64,000 nt of DNA from Pseudorhodoplanes sinuspersici (GTDB lineage Bacteria > Pseudomonadota > Alphaproteobacteria > Rhizobiales > Xanthobacteraceae), in the NCBI RefSeq assembly GCF_002119765.1, contig NZ_CP021112.1, positions 4,520,501 through 4,584,500 of the forward strand. The letters run 5' to 3'. Below are positions 48,583 to 57,557 of the stretch, piece after piece; position 1 is the stretch's first letter; every line of letters begins with the position of its first letter. The position numbers were made by a program, and so were the translations under genes. Under the pieces are notes generated by a model. It worked only from the letters and a program-made list of their open reading frames with translations. It had not been told where the DNA came from and ran no database searches.

Positions 48583-49712
48583 GCAATCCCTTCTCCTTCC
48601 ACCTCATTGCCTCCGATGGCACCGCGCGCGCCGGCGAGATCGAGACCGCGCATGGCCGTATCGCGACGCCGGCGTTCATGCCGGTCGGCACGCAGGCGAC
48701 CGTGAAAGCGATGATGCCGGATGACGTGGCGCGCACCGGCGCCGATATCCTCCTTGGCAACACCTATCACCTGATGCTGCGGCCGGGACCCGAGCGCATT
48801 GCGGCACTTGGCGGCCTGCATCAGTTCATGAACTGGCACAAGCCGATCCTGACGGACTCGGGCGGCTTCCAGGTCATGTCGCTTTCGCAATTGCGCAAGA
48901 TCGACGAGAAGGCGGTGACCTTCCGCTCGCATCTCGACGGCGCGATGTACGAACTCTCGCCGGAGCGTGCGGTCGAGATCCAGCGTCTGCTCGGCGCCGA
49001 TATCTCGATGCAACTCGACGAGTGCATTCGCCTGCCGGCGAAGCGCGACGAGATCGATCGGGCGATGCAGCTCTCGCTGCGCTGGGCAGAGCGCTGCAAA
49101 CGCGCCTTTGAAGGCGCAAAACCCGGCCATGCGTTATTCGGCATCGTGCAGGGCGGCGACGATCCGGCGCTGCGCATTGCGAGCGCGAAGGCGCTCGTTG
49201 ACATGGATTTTCAGGGCTACGCGATCGGCGGTCTTGCGGTCGGCGAGCCGCAGGCGGTGATGCTGTCGATGATCGATATCGTCGCGCCAGTACTGCCGGC
49301 AGACCGGCCGCGTTACCTGATGGGCGTCGGCACACCGGACGATCTGATCGAAGCGATCTGGCGGGGCATCGACATGTTCGATTGCGTGATGCCGACCCGC
49401 AACGGACGCCACGGCGTCGCCTTCACCCGCTATGGCCAGATCAACCTGAAGAACGCGCGCCACGCCGACGATCCGCGGCCGCTCGACGAGCGCAGTCCTT
49501 ACGCCCCGACGCGCACCTATTCGCGCGCCTATCTGCATCACCTCGTCAAGGCGAACGAGACGCTGGGCGCCATGCTGCTGTCGCAGGTTAACCTCGCCTA
49601 TTACCAGGCGCTGATGCTGGGCGCTCGCGAAGCCATTGCCGCCGGCACGTTCAACGACTATCGCGTGTCCGTGAAAGCCGGCTGGGAAGAGGGCGACATT
49701 CCACCACGCTAA
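48579..49712 (+). CDS. tgt: tRNA-guanine transglycosylase (canonical zinc cysteines absent)
   Basis: Exchanges guanine-34 of tRNA for preQ1 in queuosine synthesis, 377 residues. Catalytic blocks are intact: [10 protein letters not shown] near 88 and [12 protein letters not shown] near 266. Where E. coli Tgt has C-x-C-x2-C before [10 protein letters not shown], this protein reads [18 protein letters not shown]. All three zinc cysteines are missing while the His remains. Some other alphaproteobacterial Tgt proteins appear similar from memory. Coupled to queA by a 4-nt overlap. Confidence 0.94.
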   Translation: MSNPFSFHLIASDGTARAGEIETAHGRIATPAFMPVGTQATVKAMMPDDVARTGADILLGNTYHLMLRPGPERIAALGGLHQFMNWHKPILTDSGGFQVMSLSQLRKIDEKAVTFRSHLDGAMYELSPERAVEIQRLLGADISMQLDECIRLPAKRDEIDRAMQLSLRWAERCKRAFEGAKPGHALFGIVQGGDDPALRIASAKALVDMDFQGYAIGGLAVGEPQAVMLSMIDIVAPVLPADRPRYLMGVGTPDDLIEAIWRGIDMFDCVMPTRNGRHGVAFTRYGQINLKNARHADDPRPLDERSPYAPTRTYSRAYLHHLVKANETLGAMLLSQVNLAYYQALMLGAREAIAAGTFNDYRVSVKAGWEEGDIPPR

Positions 49713-49751
49713 GCACTCACCAACCGGCATCTACTTCGCGCGACAACGCAT

Positions 49752-49810
49752 TTTTATTGACGCGTTTTCTTCACGCGAACCGGTTCCCACTTCGCTCGAA
49801 AACGCTTTGG
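49752..49810. repeat. Palindromic intergenic repeat (copy 2)
   Basis: TTTATTGACGCGTTTTC, CACGCGAACCGGTTCCC and CTTCGCTCGAAAACGCTT follow each other. It is the reverse-orientation relative of 2275-2330 and lies between the converging tgt and LysR genes. Confidence 0.6.
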
Positions 49811-49814
49811 CGCA

Positions 49815-50729
49815 TCAAATCTCGCGATAAATGTCCCTGATCTGACGCCGGAACCACGCGTGTTTGGCATCGTGCTTATTGCGCACGTGCCAGACCATGC
49901 TGGTGGTGATGGCGGCGACATCCAGCGGTACCGGCCGTTTGACCAGGCCGAACGACTTTTCGAAAACGCCCGAGGCCAGTTCGGTAAAAACGCCGATCAT
50001 GTCGCTGCGCGAAAGCAAATAAGGGACCGCCGTGAAGTTGGAGACAGAGACAAGCGGATCGCGTCGCAGATTGTGACGGGACAGCAGCTCGTCGAAGATC
50101 GCCGTACGTGCGCCGGTCGCGCTGACGACGATATGCGGAAACGAAAGCACCGCTTCAATGTCGAACCGCTTCCGGGCTTTGGCGAGAGGATGCTCGCGCC
50201 GGAACACGCAGAACAGTTTTTCATCGCGCAGCCGCTCGATGTTGAGATGCGGTGGTCTCTCGTCACACCAGGCCAGCGCCACATCGGTCTGGTCGGCATC
50301 CAGGAGATCCATCGCACGGGTTCGATCCGCAGTTACGATGTGGAGCGACATATTCGGCGCAAACTGTCGCAAGCGATCGAACAACGGCGGGACAATGGCC
50401 AAGCTGAGCCGATCAGGCGCGCTCAGCCGCAATGTTCCCGATGCCCGCGCCGGATCGAATTCCGTATCGCTGCCAAGACATTTTTCAATCTTGTCGATCG
50501 CTTCCCGCAGCGGCCGCCGGATCGCTTCGGCGCGCGGCGTCAGGACCAGCCCTCCTTTGGAGCCGCGAACCAACAGATCATCGCCGAGCAAGGTACGCAG
50601 TCTGCGCAGCGCATTGCTTACCGCGGGCTGCGACCGGTGCAGCACTTCGGCTGACCGCGTGACATTGCGCTCTGTGATCAGGGTGTCGAGGACCCGCAGA
50701 AGATTGAAATCGAGATGGCTGAGATTCAC
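49815..50729 (-). CDS. LysR family regulator of the aromatic cluster
   Basis: NodD/NahR-type LysR regulator of 304 residues. It starts with GTG at 50729 (M-N-L-S-H-L-D-F-N-L-L-R-V-L-D). The helix-turn-helix includes N-V-T-R-S-A-E-V-L-H-R-S-Q-P-A-V-S-N-A-L near 22-41. The effector domain covers about 90-300. It is divergent from the amidohydrolase-Bug-amidohydrolase genes, and a near-palindrome centred on CCAATTGG lies in the shared promoter. Members of this branch often respond to aromatic acids. That it controls the catabolic genes is inference. Confidence 0.93.
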   Translation of the reverse strand: MNLSHLDFNLLRVLDTLITERNVTRSAEVLHRSQPAVSNALRRLRTLLGDDLLVRGSKGGLVLTPRAEAIRRPLREAIDKIEKCLGSDTEFDPARASGTLRLSAPDRLSLAIVPPLFDRLRQFAPNMSLHIVTADRTRAMDLLDADQTDVALAWCDERPPHLNIERLRDEKLFCVFRREHPLAKARKRFDIEAVLSFPHIVVSATGARTAIFDELLSRHNLRRDPLVSVSNFTAVPYLLSRSDMIGVFTELASGVFEKSFGLVKRPVPLDVAAITTSMVWHVRNKHDAKHAWFRRQIRDIYREI

Positions 50730-50750
50730 GAGGCACCATTCACGTGATGA

Positions 50751-50770
50751 ATTATGCCAATTGGTATTAT
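50751..50770. promoter_or_regulatory. LysR operator candidate
   Basis: A 20-base dyad centred on CCAATTGG matches its own reverse complement at 16 of 20 positions. It sits 22 bases upstream of the LysR GTG, in AT-rich DNA that also serves the divergent operon. Confidence 0.5.
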
Positions 50771-50875
50771 AAATTATGAAAATGGGGAAGTGTGCCTATT
50801 CTGCGGGCAACGGGCCCCCGGCGATGCAGTCCGTCGGCAAACAACATTGGCCCGACCCCAAGGGAGGGAAATCCG

Positions 50876-51829
50876 ATGTTGTCACGACGCACGTTTCTGA
50901 ACGGTACTTTGGGGGCCGGCTTATTGGCCTCGCAGGGCGCTCAACCCATCTCGGCTCAACCCATGCAGACCCAGCCGGCAAAAAAGCGAACGATCGTCGA
51001 TGCCCAGGTCCATCTCTGGCAGGCCAATTCGCCCGAACGCCCATGGGTCGCCGGCATGAAGCCGCAACTGCCCGAACCTTTCACCATTGAAAAATTGCTC
51101 CCGCTGATGGATGAGGCCGGAGTCGACCGCGCCATCATCGTGCCGCCGAGCTGGGAAGGGGACCGGATCGATTACGCGCTCGAGGCGGCACAAAGATATC
51201 CCAGCAGATTTGGCGTGATGGGCCGTCTGCCGCTGAAGACGCAAATGACCGCCGACGATCTCGTGCGGTGGAAGGCGAGGCCGGGACTGCTTGGCATCCG
51301 GCTAACCTTCCTTGGTGCAACGGCCGCGGCCCTGACGGACGGCACGGCGGACTGGCTCTGGCCCGCCGCAGAAAAGGCCGGCGTCCCGATCATGTTTCTC
51401 ACCGCCGGCACGCTTCCGCTCTTCGCCAAGATCGCCGAACGCCATCCAAACCTGACATTGATCATCGATCACATGGGCGTGTCGTCGCAGGTTGTCACTG
51501 AAAAGAAGATTCCAGTGGCGATCGACGATGCTGTTGCCCTTGCCAAGCATCAGAACATTTCAGTCAAGCTCTCGGCAGCGCCGGCCTATTCGTCGGAGAC
51601 GTATCCGTTCGGCGACATGACGAATTACATTCAGCGGCTGTTCGATGCCTATGGACCACAGCGCTGTTATTGGGGCACCGACGTCACCAACGGATTTGCA
51701 AAGGCCACATATCGCGAACGGCTTGCGCATTTCATGCAGGAGCTGAAATTCCTCTCCGAAGAAGACAGGGATTGGATCATGGGGCGTGCGATCATCGCAC
51801 GGTTGAAATGGAGCGAGGACCGATCGTGA
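50876..51829 (+). CDS. Tat-exported amidohydrolase family protein
   Basis: TIM-barrel hydrolase of the amidohydrolase-2 group, 317 residues. It has a twin-arginine-type signal M-L-S-R-R-T-F-L-N-G-T-L-G-A-G. The barrel starts I-V-D-A-Q-V-H-L-W, where D-A-Q-V-H replaces the usual H-x-H, so one metal His is Gln. Later H-M-G-V-S and W-G-T-D-V-T-N are the remaining site residues. GGGAGGG stands 8 nt before the ATG at 50876. The Bug binding protein follows. Substrate is probably an aromatic-derived lactone or acid, by context only. Confidence 0.85.
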   Translation: MLSRRTFLNGTLGAGLLASQGAQPISAQPMQTQPAKKRTIVDAQVHLWQANSPERPWVAGMKPQLPEPFTIEKLLPLMDEAGVDRAIIVPPSWEGDRIDYALEAAQRYPSRFGVMGRLPLKTQMTADDLVRWKARPGLLGIRLTFLGATAAALTDGTADWLWPAAEKAGVPIMFLTAGTLPLFAKIAERHPNLTLIIDHMGVSSQVVTEKKIPVAIDDAVALAKHQNISVKLSAAPAYSSETYPFGDMTNYIQRLFDAYGPQRCYWGTDVTNGFAKATYRERLAHFMQELKFLSEEDRDWIMGRAIIARLKWSEDRS

Positions 51830-51904
51830 GAATTCGAACGCTTGTTGGACTTGAACTCGTGGCGCAAAGCTGTTTTTTGGCGCCGTGATTGAAGGAGTAT
51901 GATG

Positions 51905-52906
51905 ATGTCTCATAAACACGCCGCAGCCAGCCGGCTGCTCGGGAAGTGTCTCGCCTTGGCCGGATTGGCCGCAATCGCACTGGCGCCGTTGCCGGTTCAG
52001 GCGCAAAGCAAATATCCGGATCGCCCGGTGAGGGTGATCCTGCCATTCGGCGCCGGTGGCGTCGCCGATATCACCACGCGCCTCGTGGCCGAGAAGCTGG
52101 GCGACAAGCTCGGTCAGCGCTTCGTGGTCGAGAATAACCCGGGTGCTGGCGGTGTGGCCGCGGCTCGCGCGGTGATGCAGTCACCCGCCGATGGTTATAC
52201 GCTCGCGGTGTTCTCCAACGGCACCGCGATCAGCGTCAATCTGTTCAAGTCGCTTCCGTTCGATCCGGTGAAGGACTTCGTGCCGGTTTCGGCGATGGGC
52301 TATTTCGACCTGATCTTCGTGACCAACGCCAACGGTCCTTACAAGACGCTGGGCGATTTCATGAAGGCCGCGAAGGAAAAGCCGGGCGCGCTCAATGTCG
52401 GCACCATCGCCGCGGGTTCGACCCAAAATCTCGGTGCGGAATTGTTCAAGTCGGTGACCGGCCTCGATTTCGTGATCGTGCCGTTCAAGACCTCGGGCGA
52501 CGTGCTGGTCGGTCTCGAGCGCGACGACGTACAGATGGGCACGGAATTCTACGCCGCCTTGCGTGGCGGTCTCGACGCCAAGAAGTTCATTCCGGTCGCT
52601 GTCTCCGGTCTGAAGCGCGGCGAATATCTGCCGGATGCGCCGACGGTGAAGGAGGCTGGCAACGTCGATTTCGAGGCGACCTCATGGAACGCCATCTTCG
52701 CCAAGGCCGGCACGCCGCCGGAGATTGTCGCGACCCTCAACAAGGCCCTCAACGAGGTCCTGGCCGACCCGGAAGTGCGCAAGAAGGCGCTTGAGATGGG
52801 CATCGAAGCGCGTGGCTCAACGCCGCAGGAACTCGAAGCCCGACTGAAGTCCGACATCGCGAAGTGGGGCAAGGTGATCGACACCGCGAAGATCGAGAAG
52901 CGTTAA
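51905..52906 (+). CDS. Bug-family (TctC) solute-binding protein
   Basis: Periplasmic binding protein of 333 residues in the tripartite tricarboxylate transporter / Bug family. A signal peptide ends near L-P-V-Q-A-Q. The mature protein begins S-K-Y-P-D-R-P-V-R-V-I-L-P-F-G-A-G-G-V-A-D, the typical start. A-F-S/G-N-P-like blocks appear as V-V-E-N-N-P-G-A-G-G near 77. AGGAG is 7 nt before the chosen ATG; two further ATGs lie just upstream. No TctA/TctB membrane subunits are in the window, as is usual for orphan Bug proteins. Confidence 0.93.
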   Translation: MSHKHAAASRLLGKCLALAGLAAIALAPLPVQAQSKYPDRPVRVILPFGAGGVADITTRLVAEKLGDKLGQRFVVENNPGAGGVAAARAVMQSPADGYTLAVFSNGTAISVNLFKSLPFDPVKDFVPVSAMGYFDLIFVTNANGPYKTLGDFMKAAKEKPGALNVGTIAAGSTQNLGAELFKSVTGLDFVIVPFKTSGDVLVGLERDDVQMGTEFYAALRGGLDAKKFIPVAVSGLKRGEYLPDAPTVKEAGNVDFEATSWNAIFAKAGTPPEIVATLNKALNEVLADPEVRKKALEMGIEARGSTPQELEARLKSDIAKWGKVIDTAKIEKR

Positions 52907-52910
52907 TTGA

Positions 52911-53762
52911 ATGTCGGCTGTTTTTGACCTTTCAACCCGCCGGAAGCCTGCGTTCAAGCTTCCGGCGGGTTCAACCGACGCGCACTGCCATGTCTTCGGA
53001 CCGGGCGATGTATTTCCCTATGCATCGAACCGGCGCTACACGCCGGACGATGCGCCGAAGGAAATGCTGAAGTCGTTACATGACTTTCTCGGTATCGATC
53101 GCGCGGTCATCGTGCAGGCGAGCTGCCACGGCAATGACAACCGGGCGATGCTCGATGCGCTGGCCTGGCGGCCGGACCATTATCGCGGTGTTGCAATCCT
53201 CGACGAGAATTCGTCCGGCAACGACATCGCGGCGATGGCGCGGGCCGGCGTGCGCGGGGCGCGCTTCAACTTCGTGAAGCATCTCGGCGGCTCGCCGGAC
53301 ATGGATGTGTTCAACAACATCCTGCGCCGCATCAAGCCGCTCGGCTGGCATGTGGTGCTGCATGTCGATGCGCCGGATATTATTCCGCTGTCGGACATGA
53401 TCCGCAATCTGCCGCTGCCTTTCATCATCGATCACATGGGCCGCGTGCCGGCGAAGGACGGGCTCGACCAGAAGCCGTTATTGGCCTTGCTCGATCTCGC
53501 CAAGCTCGATCGCTGCTGGATCAAGGTCTGCGGCGCGGAGCGGATCGACTTCCCGCCTTATGACAAGGCGGTGCCGATCGCCAGGAAGATCGTCGACACG
53601 ATTCCCGATCGCGTGTTGTGGGGGACGGATTTTCCGCACCCGAATTCGACGCACGAGGCCGATGAAGCCGATCTCGTCGATCTCATCCCGAAGATCGCGC
53701 CCGATCCCATGGTGCAGAAGAAGCTCCTGGTCGACAATCCGGCGAAGCTTTACGGGTTTTAG
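52911..53762 (+). CDS. Amidohydrolase, 2-pyrone-4,6-dicarboxylate lactonase-like
   Basis: Cytoplasmic TIM-barrel hydrolase of 283 residues, similar to LigI-type lactonases. T-D-A-H-C-H-V-F-G-P near 22-31 is the H-x-H metal motif. H-V-D-A-P near 147, I-D-H-M-G-R near 169 and W-G-T-D-F-P-H-P-N near 240 complete the site. It starts 5 bases after the Bug gene stop, so it is in the same operon. It has no signal peptide, unlike the related protein at 50876, suggesting import followed by intracellular hydrolysis. Exact substrate unknown. Confidence 0.88.
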   Translation: MSAVFDLSTRRKPAFKLPAGSTDAHCHVFGPGDVFPYASNRRYTPDDAPKEMLKSLHDFLGIDRAVIVQASCHGNDNRAMLDALAWRPDHYRGVAILDENSSGNDIAAMARAGVRGARFNFVKHLGGSPDMDVFNNILRRIKPLGWHVVLHVDAPDIIPLSDMIRNLPLPFIIDHMGRVPAKDGLDQKPLLALLDLAKLDRCWIKVCGAERIDFPPYDKAVPIARKIVDTIPDRVLWGTDFPHPNSTHEADEADLVDLIPKIAPDPMVQKKLLVDNPAKLYGF

Positions 53763-53812
53763 CATCGCAGCCAACACTTCTCTCCGCTCATTCCCGCACC
53801 CGGGTCTGCGCA

Positions 53813-53943
53813 TCCAAGTCGCATAGAGCCGACTTGGACAACGAACTTGCCGATCTCGGGTAAACCCGAGATCGGAGCAGCCCAAGTGTAAACTCCAGCG
53901 GGAATCCAGGACACTGGGTCCCGCCTGCGCGGGGACGAGCGGG
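53813..53943. repeat. Hairpins and a degraded REP element between convergent genes
   Basis: Perfect hairpins TCCAAGTCG-N8-CGACTTGGA (53813-53838) and CCGATCTCGGGT-AA-ACCCGAGATCGG (53850-53875) lie between the converging amidohydrolase and monooxygenase. A third, partial element at 53898-53943 resembles the repeat at 27850-27940 reversed. The first two could act as transcription terminators without T-runs. Confidence 0.65.
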
Positions 53944-53958
53944 CAAGGGAGCTCTGTC

Positions 53959-55143
53959 TCACATCGATCCGTACAGCCATGCGATGCCGTCGAAGGACTG
54001 CGACGGCGTGCGGGCTGACAGCATCATGTCGCGCAGTTCGGCTGCGGGGCCGCGGGCGTGATAGAATTCGCCATAGATGCGGGCCATGATCTGCACCCGC
54101 GCCGTGCGCAGATAGCGCTGCTGCTGATAGGCCTGGAACGCGGCCGGCAGATCGTCGGGCTGCTCGGCCACTTTCTCCGCGAGCCACACCGCGTCTTCGG
54201 TCGCCTGGCAGGCGCCCTGGGCGAGATATTGCAGCATCGGATGGGCGGCATCGCCAAGGAGGGTCACGCGTCCCTTCGACCAGTTCTTGATCGGCTCGCG
54301 ATCGCACAGCACCCAATAGCGCCAGGTCTCGATCCGCTCCAGCATCCGCAGCACTTCGGGCCGCTGGCCCTTGAAGTGGTCGAACAGGAGCTGCTTGTCG
54401 CCCTCGCTGTCCCAGCCCTCGGAATAATGGTCGGAATGGAAGACGGCGACGAGGTTGTAGAGTTCGCCCCGCCGCAGCGGATAATGCACGAAGTGGGTGC
54501 GGGGGCCGGCCCACAGGATCACGCCGGGCTGCCACAGGTCCGCCGGCACATCCTCTTTCTTCAGCACGGCCCGATAGGCGATGTGACCCGAGACGCGCGG
54601 CTTGCCGTCACCCACGACCCTGCCGCGGATTTTCGACCACAGGCCATCGCAGCCGATCAGGGCACGGCCCTTTATCCGCCCGCCGTTCTTGAGAACGGCC
54701 GTGGCGGTCTTTCCATCGTCCTCGAAATCGGCCACCTCGCGGCTGGTTTCCAGGGTGATCAGGCCTGAGCCCTGACAGGCTTTCAGGAAGGTGGCGTGAA
54801 TGTCATGGCGGTGGGTGACCGCATAGGGCTGCTTGAACCGCCTGATGAATTCCTCATTGAGTGGGACTTCCGTGATCAGCTTGCCGGTCAGGGCATCGCG
54901 CATCTCCTGATGCGGCGGGACCCAGGCGTCGGCAAGGATCGCGTCCTTCAGGCCGATCTTGTCGAGGGCCATGAAGATGTTCGGGCCAAGCTGGATGCCG
55001 GCGCCGATTTCGCGGAAGTCATCCGATTGTTCGAGCACGCGGACCGGGAAGCCTTTCAGCGCCAAGGCATAGGCCGTTACCAGCCCGCCGATGCCGCCAC
55101 CCACAATCAGAAACGGCAGATCCTGATCGTTCAACCCCGCCAT
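53959..55143 (-). CDS. FAD-dependent aromatic monooxygenase (3-hydroxybenzoate 6-/salicylate-hydroxylase type)
   Basis: Single-component flavoprotein hydroxylase of 394 residues. The FAD-binding G-G-G-I-G-G is at 15-20 with E38 closing the dinucleotide fold. The D-G motif lies in L-I-G-C-D-G-L-W-S-K-I-R near 160. The second FAD motif is G-D-A-A-H-P-M-L-Q-Y-L-A-Q-G-A near 290. By overall pattern it is closest to 3-hydroxybenzoate 6-hydroxylase and salicylate hydroxylase, feeding the gentisate or catechol route. GGAGA precedes the ATG at 55143. Ring-cleavage genes are not in the window. Confidence 0.85.
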   Translation of the reverse strand: MAGLNDQDLPFLIVGGGIGGLVTAYALALKGFPVRVLEQSDDFREIGAGIQLGPNIFMALDKIGLKDAILADAWVPPHQEMRDALTGKLITEVPLNEEFIRRFKQPYAVTHRHDIHATFLKACQGSGLITLETSREVADFEDDGKTATAVLKNGGRIKGRALIGCDGLWSKIRGRVVGDGKPRVSGHIAYRAVLKKEDVPADLWQPGVILWAGPRTHFVHYPLRRGELYNLVAVFHSDHYSEGWDSEGDKQLLFDHFKGQRPEVLRMLERIETWRYWVLCDREPIKNWSKGRVTLLGDAAHPMLQYLAQGACQATEDAVWLAEKVAEQPDDLPAAFQAYQQQRYLRTARVQIMARIYGEFYHARGPAAELRDMMLSARTPSQSFDGIAWLYGSM

Positions 55144-55249
55144 GGGCGTAGTCTCCGTCGGAAAAACTCCTTTAAGCCCTAAGCTTTTTTGTCGGTTCTT
55201 CTTAATCGGATGGAGCGGCTCTGAAAACCGGCTCGGCATCATGCTCGAA

Positions 55250-55283
55250 GAAAAACCCGCCGTGGATGCACGGCGGGTCTTTT
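55250..55283 (-). terminator. Bidirectional terminator after the zinc-ribbon gene
   Basis: Perfect 10-bp stem ACCCGCCGTG / CACGGCGGGT, loop GATG. On the minus strand it is followed by a run of T, on the plus strand by CTTTT. It ends the minus-strand gene at 55333 and insulates the monooxygenase. Confidence 0.85.
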
Positions 55284-55332
55284 AATGCGATATGGCTACT
55301 TCGGTCTGGACGGCTTTGTTTCGATACGACAA

Positions 55333-55530
55333 TCAGAAATCGTCCGGCAGCGCCACGGCGGTCCAGAATTCATGGTCGCAGGTGTCGCAGGACCACGTAT
55401 GCCGGATGTGGCCTTGGCCTAGAAATTCGGTGGCTCTGGCGGCGAAGAGCATGTCGCCGCAACGCGGGCAAGCCGGCCTTTGAAACGCAGGATAGGGGGG
55501 GCAAGCCGGATCGCACGACGAGAGTCTCAT
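55333..55530 (-). CDS. Zinc-ribbon miniprotein
   Basis: Hypothetical protein of 65 residues. C-P-R-C-G-D-M-L-F-A-A near 22-32 and W-S-C-D-T-C-D-H-E-F-W-T near 46-57 form two C-x2-C pairs, a zinc ribbon. E-F-L-G-Q-G-H-I-R-H-T lies between them. Similar small proteins occur in Bradyrhizobium relatives as far as I recall; no function is known. GAGG AGG-type sequence (AAGAGGAGGACCGAC) precedes the ATG, and a terminator follows, so it is a monocistronic unit. Confidence 0.75.
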   Translation of the reverse strand: MRLSSCDPACPPYPAFQRPACPRCGDMLFAARATEFLGQGHIRHTWSCDTCDHEFWTAVALPDDF

Positions 55531-56202
55531 GTCGGTCCTCCTCTTGTTATCCCCCGATGAGCATTGGCCGAGAGCAAGTCCCCCAATGAGTTTTGAAGGT
55601 GTACTGGCTGTTCATGGCAACATAGCGACTCATTTTCGAGCGTGACGTGTTCCTTCAGTGAATTTTCCGTACTCAACTGGTCTGTTTCCTTGCGGTCGAG
55701 ATTTGCTAGTCAAATCAAAGACTAAGATGTGTTCTTCTCTGTCCGAAAGGGGAAAGAATGCAGATGAAAGCAAGGAATGATCTGGGTGAGACACCAGGCA
55801 AACGCCGTAGGAAACGATTTTATCCGCTGGGATAAATCGTCGCATGGCGCAGATCTGGGTCAGTGGCGGATCAGCCAGTGGCCTAGGGATAGCGTAGGTA
55901 GGACGCCAGATGGCCACCTTCGCCCTCTCAGGAGTGGCGGCAGCACTTCCATTGGACGCCCATTTCCGGGCGACAGCTGTTTCACCCATCGTCAAGAGCA
56001 TCATTTTACCGGATGGTGGCTGCGCCAAATCAGCGCGGGTAGGGGCCACGCGCAGCCATATTTAGAGCCCACGCGATCGGAGCTTTGGCAGCTCAACGCT
56101 GCCGGTTATGCGAAAATTGCCAGTGGGGGAAGGGCGGCTCAACGGCCGCAGGGGTTATCGGGCCGCGACCGCCTGGCCCTGTGTGTCAGCCATAGTCGCA
56201 AA
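55531..56202. other. 672-base region beside the integrase, no supported gene
   Basis: Codon use in all frames is poor and the composition is more even than in flanking genes. A 25-codon plus-strand frame from an ATG at 55758 (GGGGAAAG upstream; ends K-R-F-Y-P-L-G) is the only small candidate. No tRNA or obvious attachment core was found. The region may be remnant DNA of the element carrying the integrase. Confidence 0.35.
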
Positions 56203-57384
56203 CTAGATCACAGCCGATTCCAGTTTGGCTCCCGAGCCACCGATCACCTGTGCCACGATCTCAGCGGCGTTGTTGAGGGTGTTCTGAGCCAGATGGGCGT
56301 AGCGCTGTGTCGTGCGCGGCTGGGTATGGCCAAGCAGCCCTTGTACGACATAGAGCGAAACGCCCTCATTGACGAGGAAGCTGGCAAAGGAATGCCGCAG
56401 GTCGTGCAGGCGCACGCCTTCGAGGCCGGCGCGCTCCTTGATGCGTGTCCATGGAAAATGCAGCGACGGACACGGCCGGCCTGTAATCGGCGACGGAAAA
56501 ATGTAGGGATTGTCGTCCAGCCTGGGGATGGAGCGCAGCAAAGCCATCGCCCGTCCGTTCAAGGCGATCACGCGCGGCCGTCCAGTTTTGGATATCGGCA
56601 CCAGCAGCGTCCGCCGCTCCCAGTCGATATAGTCCCATTTGGCGTGCGAAACTTCGTTGCGCCGGGCTCCGGTCAGCAACAGCATCATGATTGTCTGCGC
56701 GGCAGATCGGTTTTCGTCGATATTGATCGACTCGATCAGCCGCTGTGTTTCTTCGGGAGAGAGAAAGCGGTCGCGCTGGACATCGGGCGCCGTATTCAAT
56801 CCGAAGGTTGGATTCTCCTTCACCCCGGCAATTTTCCACTTGCGGGCGAGATTGAAGATGAAGCGGATCAAAATCAGCACGCGGTTGATGGTGCCGCTCG
56901 CATAGCCCCGGTCACGCATCCGCTGCATCAAGTCCGCGATGGCATCTCCTGTGATTTCGTCGAGAGGTTTGGTGCCAAGGACCGGCAGGATGTGAACGCG
57001 GAAAACGGTTTCGTCCGTTCTCCAGCTCCGTTTGTAAGCCTTGACGTGCGGCAGATAGCGGTCCCGGACCAGTTCGGCGAGGGTCGGGATCGCGCGCAAC
57101 TCGCGCCGGCGAGCCTGCGGATCGTCACCCAAAAGGGCCTGCGCAAGAATAATGCGAGCCTTTTTGCGGGCCTGATCGAGCGTAATCGCATCGGCCGGGC
57201 CGATTTTGTATTGCCGCTCGCGGCCACGCTCATCCGTGTAGCGCTGGTAGAACGTCTTTCCTCCGGAACGGCGCACTTCGAGCATGAAGCCGCGCTGTTC
57301 GGAATCGAAGTAGTCGACCTTGGCCTTGCCGGGGCCGCATGTCGCACAATCCACGAATGGTCGGGTGAGAACGGCCTTGGGCAT
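56203..57384 (-). CDS. Tyrosine-type integrase
   Basis: Site-specific recombinase of 393 residues in the phage/island integrase family. An N-terminal arm-binding region (DUF4102-like) precedes a core-binding domain (about 100-180) and the catalytic domain. Counted from the ATG, R241, K266, H327, R330, H353 and Y362 make up the active site (G-A-R-R-N-E-V, H-D-L-R-H-S-F, G-H-T-Q-P-R-T-T-Q-R-Y). All are intact, so it may be active. The ATG at 57384 is used; a TTG lies 12 bases upstream. It is divergent from an XRE regulator. Confidence 0.9.
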   Translation of the reverse strand: MPKAVLTRPFVDCATCGPGKAKVDYFDSEQRGFMLEVRRSGGKTFYQRYTDERGRERQYKIGPADAITLDQARKKARIILAQALLGDDPQARRRELRAIPTLAELVRDRYLPHVKAYKRSWRTDETVFRVHILPVLGTKPLDEITGDAIADLMQRMRDRGYASGTINRVLILIRFIFNLARKWKIAGVKENPTFGLNTAPDVQRDRFLSPEETQRLIESINIDENRSAAQTIMMLLLTGARRNEVSHAKWDYIDWERRTLLVPISKTGRPRVIALNGRAMALLRSIPRLDDNPYIFPSPITGRPCPSLHFPWTRIKERAGLEGVRLHDLRHSFASFLVNEGVSLYVVQGLLGHTQPRTTQRYAHLAQNTLNNAAEIVAQVIGGSGAKLESAVI

Positions 57385-57472
57385 GAAACTCAACAACGCT
57401 TTTTTGACGAAGTTAATGTCACACCAAAGGACATTTACTCGTCAAGTCATTGTTTTAACAAGTATATTTTTA

Positions 57473-57530
57473 ACGACAACTATGTCGTGTGTGACGAATT
57501 GCACGTCGCGCAAGATGACGAATATGTCGT
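57473..57530. promoter_or_regulatory. Inverted-repeat operator between integrase and XRE genes
   Basis: ACGACA-ACTA-TGTCGT (57473-57488) is a perfect 6-bp inverted repeat. TATGTCGT occurs at 57481-57488 and again at 57523-57530. The region is AT-rich and carries both divergent promoters. The XRE protein next to it is the obvious candidate ligand. Confidence 0.55.
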
Positions 57531-57557
57531 AAATACGGACATCGTAGGCGAGGCGAG

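Noticed and set aside
55758-55835. 25-codon ORF ending K-R-F-Y-P-L-G
   Set aside because: It has a plausible ribosome site but no other support; kept only as a remark on the surrounding region.
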